Shown: positions 35,443 through 43,988 of the stretch, piece after piece
Numbering within the stretch: position 1 is the first letter of the stretch
Layout of the letters: the number at the start of each line of letters is the position of its first letter
NCBI RefSeq assembly: GCF_000519325.1
Contig: NZ_KI912613.1
Coordinates: forward strand, 4,996,171-5,060,170
DNA from: Patulibacter minatonensis DSM 18081
GTDB lineage: Bacteria > Actinomycetota > Thermoleophilia > Solirubrobacterales > Solirubrobacteraceae
Length of the DNA: 64,000 nt
Direction of reading: 5' to 3'
Notes under the pieces: model-generated
What the model was told of the DNA's origin: nothing
Databases searched by the model: none
The model's input: only the letters and a program-made list of their open reading frames with translations
Program-made: the position numbers and the translations under genes

Positions 35443-36350
35443 GCGGCCACCAGCCCTTCGCGCTGGACCTGGACCCATCGTTCGCCGACCTGGCACGCGG
35501 CGGCGGTCATGATGTCGAGGTTGCCGGCGTACGGCGGGAGGAAGTCGCCCGCGCCCTCGACCTGGAGGAGGACGATCACGACCGTCCGCTCGCCCCACGG
35601 CGTCCACTGGCGGTCGATCACCGGCTCGACCTTGAGCCGGTACCCGGGCACGTAGCGGGAGACCTGCTCGACCATCCGGTCCACGGAGGCACGGAGGGCC
35701 TCCTCGTCGATCGCCGGATCCTCCGGGACCGCGAAGAGGGTGTTGCCCATCAGGATCGGCGGGTCGGCGGGGTTCAGGACCATGATCGCCTTGCCCGCCG
35801 CGGCGCCACCGACCTGCTGCAGCGCGCCCGACGTCGTCCGGGTGAACTCGTCGATGTTCTGCCGCGTGCCGGGCCCGGCCGAGAGGCTGGCGATGGTCGA
35901 CACCATCTCCGCGTACTTCAGCGGCGCCACGCGGTCCAGCGCGTGGACGATCGGGATCGTCGCCTGTCCGCCGCAGGTGATGAGGTTGACGTTCGTCCCG
36001 GAGAGGTGCTCGTCGAGGTTCACCGCCGGGACCACCAGCGGGCCGATGTGCGCGGGCGTCAGGTCGACCGCGAAGATGCCGGCCTGCTCGAGGCGCGGGG
36101 CGTGGGAGCGGTGCGCGCCGGCGGAGGTCGCGTCGAAGACGACCTTCACGTCGGCCTCCAGCACGCCGTCGAGCCCGTCGGAGGAGACCGGCACGCCGAG
36201 GTCCTTCGCACGGGCGATGCCCTCCGACGCGGGATCGATGCCGGCGAAGCACGCGACCTCCATGGTCTCGCTGCCGCGGAGCTTCATCAGCAGGTCGGTG
36301 CCGATGTTGCCGGTGCCGATGATCGCGACCCTCGTCGCTCCGGTGGTCAT
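35439..36350 (-). CDS. Acetaldehyde dehydrogenase (acylating)
   Basis: 303 aa, DmpF/BphJ/MhpF type. It converts the aldehyde from the aldolase to acyl-CoA with NAD+ and Co[15 protein letters not shown] (Rossmann), [14 protein letters not shown], catalytic Cys in [13 protein letters not shown] (about residue 132), [19 protein letters not shown] and [16 protein letters not shown] at 36350 overlaps the hydratase stop. Together with the aldolase it forms the classic terminal pair of meta-cleavage pathways. Confidence 0.96.
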   Translation of the reverse strand: MTTGATRVAIIGTGNIGTDLLMKLRGSETMEVACFAGIDPASEGIARAKDLGVPVSSDGLDGVLEADVKVVFDATSAGAHRSHAPRLEQAGIFAVDLTPAHIGPLVVPAVNLDEHLSGTNVNLITCGGQATIPIVHALDRVAPLKYAEMVSTIASLSAGPGTRQNIDEFTRTTSGALQQVGGAAAGKAIMVLNPADPPILMGNTLFAVPEDPAIDEEALRASVDRMVEQVSRYVPGYRLKVEPVIDRQWTPWGERTVVIVLLQVEGAGDFLPPYAGNLDIMTAAACQVGERWVQVQREGLVAA

Positions 36351-37168
36351 CGCGTCGTCCCGACCGTGGCCGTGACCGTGCCCACCGCGCCGGAGAACCG
36401 CGCCTCGTAGGCGCCGGGCGCGGCCGGGACCGCCGCGGTGAACGACCCGGCGAGGATCGGCTGCCCGACCGGCAGCGCCTCGCCGAAGCGGCCGACGGCC
36501 TCGGCGAGCCACGCCACCGCCTTGGCGGGGTGACCGAGGACCGCCTCGCCGGTGGCCCGCCCGACCTCGTCGCCGTCGTGCGTCATCACGACCTCGATCT
36601 CGCGGAGGTCGCCGACCGCGTCGAGCGGGACCGCGGCGCCGAGCACCGCGCCGAAGCACGACGCGTTGTCGGCGATCGTGTCCGGCAGCGTGATCCGCCA
36701 GTCGACGACGCGCGAGTCGATCACCTCGAAGACGGGGACGATCTCCGCCGTCGCGGCCAGCACCTGCTCGACGGTGAGTCCCGGTCCGCGCAGTTCCTCT
36801 CCGAGGACGAAGGCCAGCTCGGGCTCCAGGCGCGGGGCGACCATCCGCTGTGCGGCCGGGTCGAACGTCGCCCCGTCGGCGAACAGGTGCGAGTCGAGCA
36901 CCACGCCGAAGTCGGGTTCGTCGACACCCAGCTGGCGCTGCATCGCGAGGCTCGTCAGGCCGATCTTGCGTCCGGCCACCGTCCGTCCCGCCGCGGCGTG
37001 CCCGGCGACGAGGCGCTGCTGCACGCGGTAGGCGTCGTCGACGTCGAGCCCTCCCGGGCGCTCGGTGAGGGGCTCGACGGCGGTCCCCGACTCGAAGGCC
37101 TCCAGGAGTTCGCGCGCGAGGGCGTCGAGCTCGGCGGAGGACCGAGGACGGTGGTCAGTGGTCGACAT
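36347..37168 (-). CDS. 2-oxopent-4-enoate (2-hydroxypentadienoate) hydratase
   Basis: 273 aa, DmpE/MhpD family. It hydrates 2-hydroxypenta-2,4-dienoate to 4-hydroxy-2-oxovalerate, the substrate of the next enzyme. Motifs: [44 protein letters not shown] (metal Glu), [12 protein letters not shown]. First gene of the leftward operon, divergent from the IclR gene across about 100 bp. The length and the single-domain form match the family. Confidence 0.94.
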   Translation of the reverse strand: MSTTDHRPRSSAELDALARELLEAFESGTAVEPLTERPGGLDVDDAYRVQQRLVAGHAAAGRTVAGRKIGLTSLAMQRQLGVDEPDFGVVLDSHLFADGATFDPAAQRMVAPRLEPELAFVLGEELRGPGLTVEQVLAATAEIVPVFEVIDSRVVDWRITLPDTIADNASCFGAVLGAAVPLDAVGDLREIEVVMTHDGDEVGRATGEAVLGHPAKAVAWLAEAVGRFGEALPVGQPILAGSFTAAVPAAPGAYEARFSGAVGTVTATVGTTR

Positions 37169-37208
37169 TCCCGGGACCGGACCACACGGCACGCCTCGAC
37201 GCAACCCG

Positions 37209-37224
37209 TATCCCGATATCCAGA
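37209..37224. promoter_or_regulatory. Candidate IclR operator left of the regulator gene
   Basis: The intergenic space contains TATCCCGATATCCAGAA. A related GATATCCGGGATCC sequence lies on the other side of the IclR gene (38051-38064). Shared GATATCC in the two control regions of one pathway suggests a binding site, but the match is short. Confidence 0.35.
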
Positions 37225-37269
37225 ACGAAAAGCCCAGGCGCGAGGATCGACCGGCTAGCCTCGCCGACC

Positions 37270-38052
37270 ATGCTGTTGACGGTGATGAACGTCGGGCGCG
37301 TCCTCGACGCCTACGACGAGGACCATCCGGAGCGCGGGGTCGCCGAGATGGCGGACGTCCTGGGCGTCGGGACGTCGAAGGCCCACGCCCTGATGACCTC
37401 GATGGCGGAGATCGGCCTGCTCCGCCGCGTGCCGGGCGGGCGCTACCGGATCGGCTGGCGGGCGCTCGAGCTCGTCCGCCTGATCACCGAGTCGACGCCC
37501 TTCCGGCCGGTCGCCCAGCGCGTCGCGGAGACGATCGCCCGGCGCAGCGGCGAGGTCGTGCACGTCGGCACCCTGGACGGCGGGCGGGTCGTCTACGTCG
37601 ACCGCTTCGTCGGCTCGCGCGGGGCCCAGATCCCCGTGTCCTCCGTCGGTTCCTCCCTGCCCGCGCACTGCACGGGTGTCGGCAAGGTGCTGCTCGCGCA
37701 CCAGGACGCCGGCATCGTCGACGTGATCCTCGACGACCAGGGGCTGGAGCCGATGACCGCCAACACGATCACCACGCGGGACCGGCTCTACGCGGAGCTC
37801 CACCGCGTGCGGGCCGACGGGGTCGCCTACGACCGCGAGGAGGTCCAGCCCGGCCTGTCGTGCGTCGCCGCACCGATCTTCGACGACGACGGCCGGGCCG
37901 TCGCCGCCCTCTCGATCTCGGTGCCCACGGAGCGCTTCGCCCGGGCCGAGACGGCACTGACCAGCACCGTTCGTCGTGCGGCGCGCACGATCTCCGAGCG
38001 CCTGACGGTCCCCGCCTCCGCAGAGGAACTCGAACGCGCCACGTCGTCCTGA
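37270..38052 (+). CDS. IclR-family transcription regulator of the aromatic locus
   Basis: 260 aa. N-terminal winged helix (VLDAYDEDHPERGVAEMADVLGVGTSKAHALMTSMAEIGLLRRV, about 11-54) and C-terminal IclR effector domain (GEVVHVGTLDGGRVVYVDR ... PAHCTGVGKVLLAH ... GVAYDREEVQPGLSCVAAPIFDDDGRAVAALSIS). Such regulators commonly sense aromatic acids. It sits between the two halves of the degradation pathway, which it most likely controls. A TAGCCT -10 box (37256-37261) ends 8 nt before the ATG and no ribosome site is present, so the mRNA is probably leaderless. Confidence 0.92.
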   Translation: MLLTVMNVGRVLDAYDEDHPERGVAEMADVLGVGTSKAHALMTSMAEIGLLRRVPGGRYRIGWRALELVRLITESTPFRPVAQRVAETIARRSGEVVHVGTLDGGRVVYVDRFVGSRGAQIPVSSVGSSLPAHCTGVGKVLLAHQDAGIVDVILDDQGLEPMTANTITTRDRLYAELHRVRADGVAYDREEVQPGLSCVAAPIFDDDGRAVAALSISVPTERFARAETALTSTVRRAARTISERLTVPASAEELERATSS

Positions 38053-38064
38053 TATCCGGGATCC
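38051..38064. promoter_or_regulatory. Candidate IclR operator at the Rieske operon promoter
   Basis: GATATCCGGGATCC immediately upstream of the TTGACG -35 box at 38068; shares GATATCC with the site left of the IclR gene. Confidence 0.35.
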
Positions 38065-38067
38065 GGG

Positions 38068-38097
38068 TTGACGGTGCGGGCGCCGGCCGGATACAGC
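38068..38097 (+). promoter_or_regulatory. Promoter of the Rieske dioxygenase operon
   Basis: TTGACG (38068-38073), 18-nt spacer, TACAGC (38092-38097), then 6 nt to the ATG of the 18-codon leader at 38104. Near-consensus sigma-70-type spacing and a leaderless start. Confidence 0.65.
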
Positions 38098-38103
38098 TGG
38101 GTC

Positions 38104-38160
38104 ATGCCCATCGCACACCGGGACGGCACGTCCGTCCGCTCGACCGCCGCCGGCGCATGA
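38104..38160 (+). CDS. Leader mini-ORF, 18 aa, overlapping the Rieske alpha start (ATGA)
   Basis: ATG at 38104 sits where a transcript from the TTGACG/TACAGC promoter would begin. The frame (MPIAHRDGTSVRSTAAGA) ends in TGA overlapping the ATG of the dioxygenase gene, which lacks any ribosome site of its own (CGACCGCCGCCGGCGC precedes it). This is the best supported of four such leaders here. Confidence 0.55.
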   Translation: MPIAHRDGTSVRSTAAGA

Positions 38161-39503
38161 GCTCCGCCCGCCCCGAGGTCCTCGTCGAGGACCAGAAGGA
38201 CGACGGCACGTTCCGCGTCCACCGCTCCGCCTTCCTCTCGGACGAGATCCACGCCGCGGAGATGCAGCGCGTCTTCGAGCGCTCCTGGCTGTTCATCGGC
38301 CACGAGTCCGAGCTCGCCGAGAAGGGCGAGTACCGCCGGCGCAAGATCGCGGGACGCTCGATCATCTTCGTCCGCAGCGACGACGGCGAGATCCGCGCCT
38401 TCCACAACACGTGCCCGCACCGCGGCGCGATCGTCTGCCGCCAGGACAAGGGCGTCGCGAAGGCGTTCCAGTGCTTCTACCACGCGTGGACGTTCAACTC
38501 CCGGGGCCAGCTGAAGGGCATCCCGGGCAAGGACGGCTACGACGGCGGCACCTTCGATGCGGCCGAGCGCTCGCTCAAGCCGGTGGCCCGGTTCGAGAGC
38601 TACCGCGGGTTCCACTTCGTGAGCTTCCAGGAGGACATCCAGCCGCTGTACGACTACCTGGCCGGGGCGCGGGAGTACCTGGACCTCATCGTCGACCAGT
38701 CCCCGTCGGGGCAGCTGCGCGTCGCGGACGGCTCGCACCAGTACTCGATCCGGGCGAACTGGAAGCTCCTGGCCGAGAACAGCATCGACGGCTACCACGG
38801 CATGCCGACCCACCAGACGTACTTCGAGTACGTCGCCGAGGCCGGCGGCCTCGGTGGGAAGGGCGGCAAGAAGCTCCACGGCCGCGGCCACTCGCTCGGC
38901 AACGGCCACGCGTGCGTCGAGTACTGGGCCCCCTGGGGCCGGCCGGTCGCCCGCTGGGTGCCGATCATGGGCGAGGAGGCCAAGCCGGCGATCGAGGCCG
39001 CGAAGGCCGAGATCGTCGAGCGGCAGGGCGCCGAGAAGGCCGACCGCATCTGCGAGTGGAACCGCAACATGCTGATCTACCCGAACCTCGTGATCAACGA
39101 CATCATGTCGACGACGATCCGCACGTTCTGGCCGGTCAGCAAGGATTACATGGAGATCGACGCCTGGGCGATCGCCCCCGTCGAGGAGGGCGAGGGCGAG
39201 GCCCTGCAGACGCGCCTGCACAACTTCCTCGAGTTCCTCGGGCCGGGCGGCTTCGCCACGCCCGACGACGTCGAGGCCCTCGAGTCGTGCCAGATCGGCT
39301 TCGAGGCCGGCGGCGAGCAGTGGAACGACGTCTCGCGCGGGATGAAGCGCGAGGCCCTCGTCGACGACGAGCTCCAGATGCGCGCGTTCTGGCGCCAGTG
39401 GGTCGCCCAGATCGAGGGCTACGAGATCGACGACTGGGGCGACGCCCCGCTGCCGGACGAGCTCGTGACCCCCGACGCCGAGCGCACCTGGGCGATCACG
39501 TGA
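38157..39503 (+). CDS. Rieske aromatic-ring dioxygenase, alpha (catalytic) subunit
   Basis: 448 aa. It adds O2 to an aromatic ring to give a cis-dihydrodiol. Rieske [2Fe-2S] ligands Cys86-x-His88 and Cys106-x2-His109; mononuclear iron motif ENSIDGYHGMPTH with Asp211, His214 and His219. A large alpha subunit with a partner beta subunit (40279) indicates an alpha3beta3 enzyme. Order alpha-dehydrogenase-beta-decarboxylase-hydrolase-extradiol enzyme resembles p-cumate (cmt) clusters more than benzoate or biphenyl ones. No Rieske ferredoxin is in the operon; the ferredoxin and reductase at 43621-45215 may serve it. Confidence 0.94.
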   Translation: MSSARPEVLVEDQKDDGTFRVHRSAFLSDEIHAAEMQRVFERSWLFIGHESELAEKGEYRRRKIAGRSIIFVRSDDGEIRAFHNTCPHRGAIVCRQDKGVAKAFQCFYHAWTFNSRGQLKGIPGKDGYDGGTFDAAERSLKPVARFESYRGFHFVSFQEDIQPLYDYLAGAREYLDLIVDQSPSGQLRVADGSHQYSIRANWKLLAENSIDGYHGMPTHQTYFEYVAEAGGLGGKGGKKLHGRGHSLGNGHACVEYWAPWGRPVARWVPIMGEEAKPAIEAAKAEIVERQGAEKADRICEWNRNMLIYPNLVINDIMSTTIRTFWPVSKDYMEIDAWAIAPVEEGEGEALQTRLHNFLEFLGPGGFATPDDVEALESCQIGFEAGGEQWNDVSRGMKREALVDDELQMRAFWRQWVAQIEGYEIDDWGDAPLPDELVTPDAERTWAIT

Positions 39504-40261
39504 CGGGAACGCCCCCGGTCGCGGTCGTGACCGGCGCTGCCGCCGGGATCGGTCGCGCCATCGTCCGCCGGCTGCGCGCCGACGGGTGGCTCGTCGTCCT
39601 CGCGGACCTCGAGGCGAACGTCGCCCGCGCAGCCGCGCAGGCCGAGGGCGACGACGTCCTGTCCTTCGGCGGCGACCTGAGCGACGCCGACATCGCCCGC
39701 GCGCTGATCGCGGACACGACGGCCGAGCACGGCCGCATCGACCTCCTGGTCAACAACGCGGGCGGCGGCGTCCTCCGGCCCTTCATGGACCACGACGACG
39801 CGTCGATCGCGGCCACGATCTCGCGCAACCTGCTGACGACGATCCACTGCATCCAGGCCGCGATGCCCGCGCTCCTGGAGTCGCGGGGCTCGGTCGTCTC
39901 GATCGGTGGCGACTCGGTGCGCAACGGCCTGTCGATGCACGCGGTCTACAACGCCGCGAAGGGCGGGGTGCACGGCCTGACGACCGGCCTGGCCCGCGAG
40001 TTCGCGCCCCGTGGCGTGCGGTTCAACGTCGTCGCCCCCTCGATCGTGCTGACCGACCAGGTCGTGCAGATGGAGCGGGACCGCGACACGCTCACGCCGC
40101 CCGTCCTGCACATGCTCGACGAGGCCGTCGACGTCATCCCCATGGGTCGCCCCGCGACCGTCGAGGAGGTCGCGAACGTCGTCGCGTTCCTCGGTTCCCC
40201 GCAGGCGTCGTTCGTGACCGGCCAGGTCGTGAGCGTCAACGGCGGCAGCACGATGCTCTGA
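39500..40261 (+). CDS. SDR-family cis-dihydrodiol dehydrogenase
   Basis: 253 aa from a GTG that overlaps the alpha-subunit stop (GTGA). Classical short-chain dehydrogenase: VVTGAAAGIGRAIV (TGxxxGxG, residues 9-22), NNAGGG (85-90), catalytic Ser139 in GGDS, Tyr150 and Lys154 in YNAAK, and the C-terminal PMGRPATVEEVANVVAFL ... VTGQVVSVNGGSTM. By position it re-aromatises the dihydrodiol to a catechol. The substrate is inferred from the operon. Confidence 0.92.
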   Translation: MTGTPPVAVVTGAAAGIGRAIVRRLRADGWLVVLADLEANVARAAAQAEGDDVLSFGGDLSDADIARALIADTTAEHGRIDLLVNNAGGGVLRPFMDHDDASIAATISRNLLTTIHCIQAAMPALLESRGSVVSIGGDSVRNGLSMHAVYNAAKGGVHGLTTGLAREFAPRGVRFNVVAPSIVLTDQVVQMERDRDTLTPPVLHMLDEAVDVIPMGRPATVEEVANVVAFLGSPQASFVTGQVVSVNGGSTML

Positions 40262-40278
40262 GGCTCCGGAGGAGCGAC

Positions 40279-40794
40279 ATGACCGACACCACCATGCCCC
40301 AGACCACCCACGACCGCCTGATGCTTCGCCTCGAGGTCGAGGAGTTCCTGATCGAGGAGGCAGCGATCCTCGACGAGTGGCGCCTCGACGACTGGATCGC
40401 CCTCTTCACCGACGACGCCACCTACGTGGTGCCGTCGACGGACCTCGCCGGCGGCGACCCGGCGCGCGACCTGACGCTGATCGACGACGACCGGCTCCGC
40501 CTGGAGTGGCGCGTGAAGCGGCTGAAGAGCCGGCACGCCCACCGCGAGTACCCGTGGTCCCGCACCCGCCGACTCGTGACGAACGTCCGCGTGCTGCGTG
40601 CGGAGGACGACGAGCTCGACATCACGGCGTCGATCCTCGTCCACCGCTTCCGCCACGGGCGCCAGGACCACTTCGTCGCGCGGTACCTCATGACGCTCGT
40701 GCGCACCGAGGACGGCCTCCGCATCCGTCGCCGCCGGGCGGAGATCGACCAGGAGCGGCTGAGCCCCAACGGTGCGCTCAGCATGATCCTGTGA
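40279..40794 (+). CDS. Rieske aromatic-ring dioxygenase, beta subunit
   Basis: 171 aa, the usual length for the small subunit, with the NTF2-like fold pattern: EVEEFLIEEAAILDEWRLDDWIALFTDDATYVVP at the N terminus and RRLVTNVRVLRAEDDELDITASILVHRFRHG, then RRRRAEIDQERL. It is structural and stabilises the alpha trimer. GGAGGAG precedes the ATG. Separation from the alpha gene by the dehydrogenase gene is unusual but occurs in carboxylate-type dioxygenase clusters. Confidence 0.93.
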   Translation: MTDTTMPQTTHDRLMLRLEVEEFLIEEAAILDEWRLDDWIALFTDDATYVVPSTDLAGGDPARDLTLIDDDRLRLEWRVKRLKSRHAHREYPWSRTRRLVTNVRVLRAEDDELDITASILVHRFRHGRQDHFVARYLMTLVRTEDGLRIRRRRAEIDQERLSPNGALSMIL

Positions 40795-41495
40795 GCGCCG
40801 TCCCGCCCTCCCCCACGACCGCGACCCTCGTCGCGGCCTGCCGGGTGCTCGAGCACCAGGGACTGACCACGGCGTTCGGCCACGTGACGGCCCGGGTCGA
40901 CGGCGCCGACGACGTCCTGATCTCCGGCAGCGCCGGACCGGGGCTCGTCACCGGACCCGAGGACCTCGTCCTGATCGGTCCGGACGGCGACGTCCGCGGC
41001 GGCGACGCGACGCTCCTGCCCGGCGAGACCGCGCTCCACCTCGGCATCCTCCGGGCGCGGCCCGACGTCGGGAGCGTCGTCCGCTTCCATGGTCCGAGCA
41101 CCCTGGCCTGGGGCACCCTCGGGCGCGCCCTGCCGGCGACCACGGGCATGGGCCTGTTCCTCGGGCACCAGGTCCCCGTCTTCGACACGAGCACGACGAT
41201 CACGGCGGCCGAGCACGCCGACCGCATGGCGTCGGCGCTCGGGCCGCGCCCGGCGCTCCTGCTGCGCGGGTTCGGCTCCGTCACCGTCGGCCGGACGATC
41301 GAGGAGGCCGTGGCCCGCGCCTGGCTGCTCGAGCGCTCCGCCGCCGCCCTGCTCGCGGCGCACACCGTGTCCACCCCCCTTCCCTATCCGGCGACCGCGG
41401 CCGAGCCCTTCGCCTCGGACGACGGTCCCGCACCACGCCAGCTGGCGCGCGTGTGGCACTACCTGCAAGCGATCTCGAAAGGACAGAAACGATGA
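40791..41495 (+). CDS. Class II aldolase/adducin-family protein, probable ring-cleavage-product or dihydroxy-acid decarboxylase
   Basis: 234 aa from a GTG overlapping the beta-subunit stop. Class II aldolase fold: GLTTAFGHVTARVDGADDVLISGS (N-terminal), LPGETALHLGILRARPDVGSVVRFHGPS with the active Glu, and LLLRGFGSVTVG. True fuculose-phosphate aldolases have H-x-H and a later N-H-G; here only one His (RFHG) survives in the first and the second reads R-G-F-G, so aldol chemistry is doubtful. Relatives CmtD (cumate) and PhtC (phthalate) are decarboxylases in the same pathway position, which I take as the likely role. Confidence 0.82.
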   Translation: MSAVPPSPTTATLVAACRVLEHQGLTTAFGHVTARVDGADDVLISGSAGPGLVTGPEDLVLIGPDGDVRGGDATLLPGETALHLGILRARPDVGSVVRFHGPSTLAWGTLGRALPATTGMGLFLGHQVPVFDTSTTITAAEHADRMASALGPRPALLLRGFGSVTVGRTIEEAVARAWLLERSAAALLAAHTVSTPLPYPATAAEPFASDDGPAPRQLARVWHYLQAISKGQKR

Positions 41496-42373
41496 CCTCG
41501 ATCTGGCTCGACCTCATGGGCGCCGGCGTCCAGGAGCGCTTCTACGACGCCGGCGGCGTCCGCACCCGCGTCCTGGAGTGCGGTGAGGGGCCGGTGCTCC
41601 TCCTGCTCCACGGCACCGGCGGCCACGCGGAGACGTACTGCCGCAACCTCGGCCCGCTGTCGGAGCACTTCCGCGTCGTCGCCCCCGACCTGATCGGGCA
41701 CGGCTTCACCGACCGCCCCGACGTCGACTACACCCTCGACACGTTCGCAGGGCACATCGTCGACCTGCTCGACGCGCTGGGCGCCGACACGGCGATCCTC
41801 TCCGGCGAGTCCCTCGGCGCGATGGTCTCCGCCTGGGTCGGCATCACGCACCCCGAGCGGGTGGAACGCGCGGTGCTGAACACCGGCATCCTCGCCCGCC
41901 CCGACGCCCCCGGACAGGCGCAGCTCGACGACCTCGAGCAGCGCACGATGGCGATGGCGAGGGACGGCGTGACGCTCGAGGGCGTCCGGCACCGCATGAA
42001 CTGGCTCGTCTCCTCCCCCGACCGCATGACGGACGAGATGATCCAGGTGCGCCACCGCGTCTACACGCAGGACGGCATGCTCTCCAGCGTCGCGACGATC
42101 ATGTCCAGCGTCATCGGGATGATCCGCGGGACGAACGACGGCACCGACTACTACGCCCCGGGCACGATGGCCCGGCTCGAGGTCCCCACGCTCGTCCTCT
42201 GGACGGTCGACAACCCGGGGCAGAGCACGGAGCTCGCCCGCGAGACCGCGAAGGAGCTCCCGGACGGGAGGTTCGAGGTGCTCGAGGACTGCGCCCACTG
42301 GCCGCAGTTCGAGCAGCCCGACGCGTTCAACGCGATGCATCTCGAGTTCCTCGTCGCCGGGAAGGTGGCCTGA
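41492..42373 (+). CDS. Alpha/beta hydrolase, probable meta-cleavage-product hydrolase
   Basis: 293 aa. LLLLHGTGGHAETYCRNL (oxyanion loop), nucleophile Ser107 in LSGESLGAMV, Asp in LWTVDNPG and His in EDCAHWPQFEQPD. This is the pattern of MhpC/BphD/CmtE C-C bond hydrolases, which cut the ring-opened product to 2-hydroxypenta-2,4-dienoate (feeding the hydratase at 36347) and an acid. The start overlaps the previous stop (ATGA) and has AAAGGA upstream. Confidence 0.9.
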   Translation: MTSIWLDLMGAGVQERFYDAGGVRTRVLECGEGPVLLLLHGTGGHAETYCRNLGPLSEHFRVVAPDLIGHGFTDRPDVDYTLDTFAGHIVDLLDALGADTAILSGESLGAMVSAWVGITHPERVERAVLNTGILARPDAPGQAQLDDLEQRTMAMARDGVTLEGVRHRMNWLVSSPDRMTDEMIQVRHRVYTQDGMLSSVATIMSSVIGMIRGTNDGTDYYAPGTMARLEVPTLVLWTVDNPGQSTELARETAKELPDGRFEVLEDCAHWPQFEQPDAFNAMHLEFLVAGKVA

Positions 42374-42374
42374 C

Positions 42375-43457
42375 ATGGCCGAGTTCCTGGGCCTCGGGGT
42401 CACGCACTACCCGCTCCTGGCGGGGACCGACGAGCACATGGCCGGCCTGCTGCGCTGGACGCTCGGCGATCCGGACATCCCGGAGGAGCTGAAGGACCCG
42501 GCCGCCTGGTCGCCGTCGATGCGGGCGGAGTGGGAGCGCGGCACGGAGGCCGCGGCCGCGCACCGCGCCGAGCTGCGCGAGCACATGGCGCGATGCCGCA
42601 AGGCGCTCGACGACTTCGAGCCGGACGTCCTCATCGTCTGGGGCGACGACCAGTACGAGAACTTCCGCGAGGAGGTCGTGCCGCCGTTCTGCGTGCTGGC
42701 CTACGAAGATCTCGACGTCCCCGCCTTCGAGGTCATGAACGAGCGCGGCAGCCCCAACGCCTGGGGCCTGCCGGACGACTTCGAGATCGTGCTCCACGGC
42801 GATCCCGAGACCGCGCGGTCGATGACCAACAGCCTGATCGACGACGGCTTCGACATGGCCTACTCGTACAAGAAGCGCGCCGGTGCGCACTTCCCGCACG
42901 CGATCCTGAACACCCAGCTGTTCCTCGACTACGACAACGCGGGCGCCGAGCTGCCCTACCCGATCGTCCCGATCACGGTCAACTGCTACGGCCAGCACGC
43001 CATCGCCCGCAAGGGCGGGCTCGCACGATTCGCGGACATCCACGACGAGCGCCTGGACCCGGTCGGCCCGACCCCGAAGCGCTGCATGGACCTCGGGGCC
43101 TCCGTCGTCCGCGCGCTCGCCGGCACCGACAAGCGGGTCGCACTGGTCGCGTCCTCGAGCTGGTCGCACGCGTTCCTCGTCGACAAGACCTGGCACCTCT
43201 GGCCGGACACGCCCGCCGACCGCCGGCTCTACGAGGCGTTCGTCGCCGGCGACCTCGACACCTGGCGCGCGGTGACGGGCGCCGAGGTCGTCGACGCGGG
43301 CCAGCACGAGATGCTCAACTGGTTCTGCCTCGTCGGGGCGATGGAGGAGCTCGGCATGACGCCCGACTGGTCGACGTTCGTCGAGACGGACGTCTTCAAC
43401 TCGAACAAGTGCTTCGCCGTGTTCAGCCAGGACGGCGCGGCGGCTGCCGCCGACTGA
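42375..43457 (+). CDS. LigB-type (class III) extradiol ring-cleavage dioxygenase
   Basis: 360 aa. Non-haem Fe(II) enzyme that opens a catechol next to the diol. GLGVTHYPLL with a metal His (His11) at the N terminus, VLIVWGDDQYENF (about 85-97), GAHFPHAILN with His172 and His175, and VALVASSSWSHAFL. These place it in the LigB superfamily rather than the vicinal-oxygen-chelate class. It starts 1 nt after the hydrolase stop. Last gene of the operon, followed by two hairpins. Exact substrate (2,3-dihydroxy-cumate-like is my guess) needs biochemistry. Confidence 0.9.
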   Translation: MAEFLGLGVTHYPLLAGTDEHMAGLLRWTLGDPDIPEELKDPAAWSPSMRAEWERGTEAAAAHRAELREHMARCRKALDDFEPDVLIVWGDDQYENFREEVVPPFCVLAYEDLDVPAFEVMNERGSPNAWGLPDDFEIVLHGDPETARSMTNSLIDDGFDMAYSYKKRAGAHFPHAILNTQLFLDYDNAGAELPYPIVPITVNCYGQHAIARKGGLARFADIHDERLDPVGPTPKRCMDLGASVVRALAGTDKRVALVASSSWSHAFLVDKTWHLWPDTPADRRLYEAFVAGDLDTWRAVTGAEVVDAGQHEMLNWFCLVGAMEELGMTPDWSTFVETDVFNSNKCFAVFSQDGAAAAAD

Positions 43458-43466
43458 CCGGACGCT

Positions 43467-43490
43467 GGACCGCCGGAGGTCCGGCGGTCC
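43467..43490. terminator. Terminator hairpin 1 after the aromatic operon
   Basis: GGACCGCCGG-AGGT-CCGGCGGTCC: perfect 10-bp stem, tetraloop, 9 nt past the dioxygenase stop. Confidence 0.8.
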
Positions 43491-43519
43491 GGTGGGGCGC
43501 CGCGGGTCCGGCGGGTCCG

Positions 43520-43544
43520 CGGCCGCGCCCCCGGGGCGCGGCCG
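43520..43544. terminator. Terminator hairpin 2 in the same convergent gap
   Basis: CGGCCGCGCCCC and GGGGCGCGGCCG are perfect 12-bp arms around one base (43520-43544). With hairpin 1 it insulates the convergent aromatic and ferredoxin operons. Confidence 0.7.
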
Positions 43545-43620
43545 GGGCGCGGCCGGACGGACGTCGACCGCTCCGCGCGGGGGCGACCGGCGACGCAGGT
43601 CGCCGGGAGGAGTCCTCCTC

Positions 43621-43941
43621 CTAGCCCTGCTCCTCGGGGACCGTGACCTTCAGGCCGTCCTCGGCGTCGGTCACGACGAGCTGGCACGAGAGCCGCGAGT
43701 TCTCCTGCACGGTGTCCAGGAACTCGAGGAGCTCCCACTCCTCCTCCGACGCCTTGCCGTAGTGCGCGGCCCACTCGCCCTCGACGTACACGTGGCAGGT
43801 GGCGCAGGAGCAGCTGCCGCCGCACTCCGCCTCGATGCCGGGCAGGTTGTTGGCGACCGAGCCGTCCATGACGCTGAGCCCGGACTTGACCTCGATGGTC
43901 TGCTCCGAGCCGTCGGGGAGGACGTAGGTGACGCTTGGCAA
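43621..43941 (-). CDS. [2Fe-2S] ferredoxin of the putidaredoxin/terpredoxin type
   Basis: 106 aa, matching putidaredoxin and terpredoxin in length when read from the TTG at 43941, which has AAGGA about 10 nt upstream; no ATG or GTG fits. Cluster ligands follow the C-x5-C-x2-C pattern in ECGGSCSCATCHVYV, with the fourth Cys in SRLSCQLVV. An additional Cys occupies the middle of the loop (GGSCS). It transfers electrons from the reductase at 43989 to the P450s at 45256 and 46821, and possibly to the Rieske dioxygenase. Last gene of the P450-reductase-ferredoxin operon. Confidence 0.92.
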   Translation of the reverse strand: MPSVTYVLPDGSEQTIEVKSGLSVMDGSVANNLPGIEAECGGSCSCATCHVYVEGEWAAHYGKASEEEWELLEFLDTVQENSRLSCQLVVTDAEDGLKVTVPEEQG

Positions 43942-43988
43942 CGTGGTGATTCCTTCGTGAGTGGGAGGGGTGGGAGTCGCGGCGCCCG

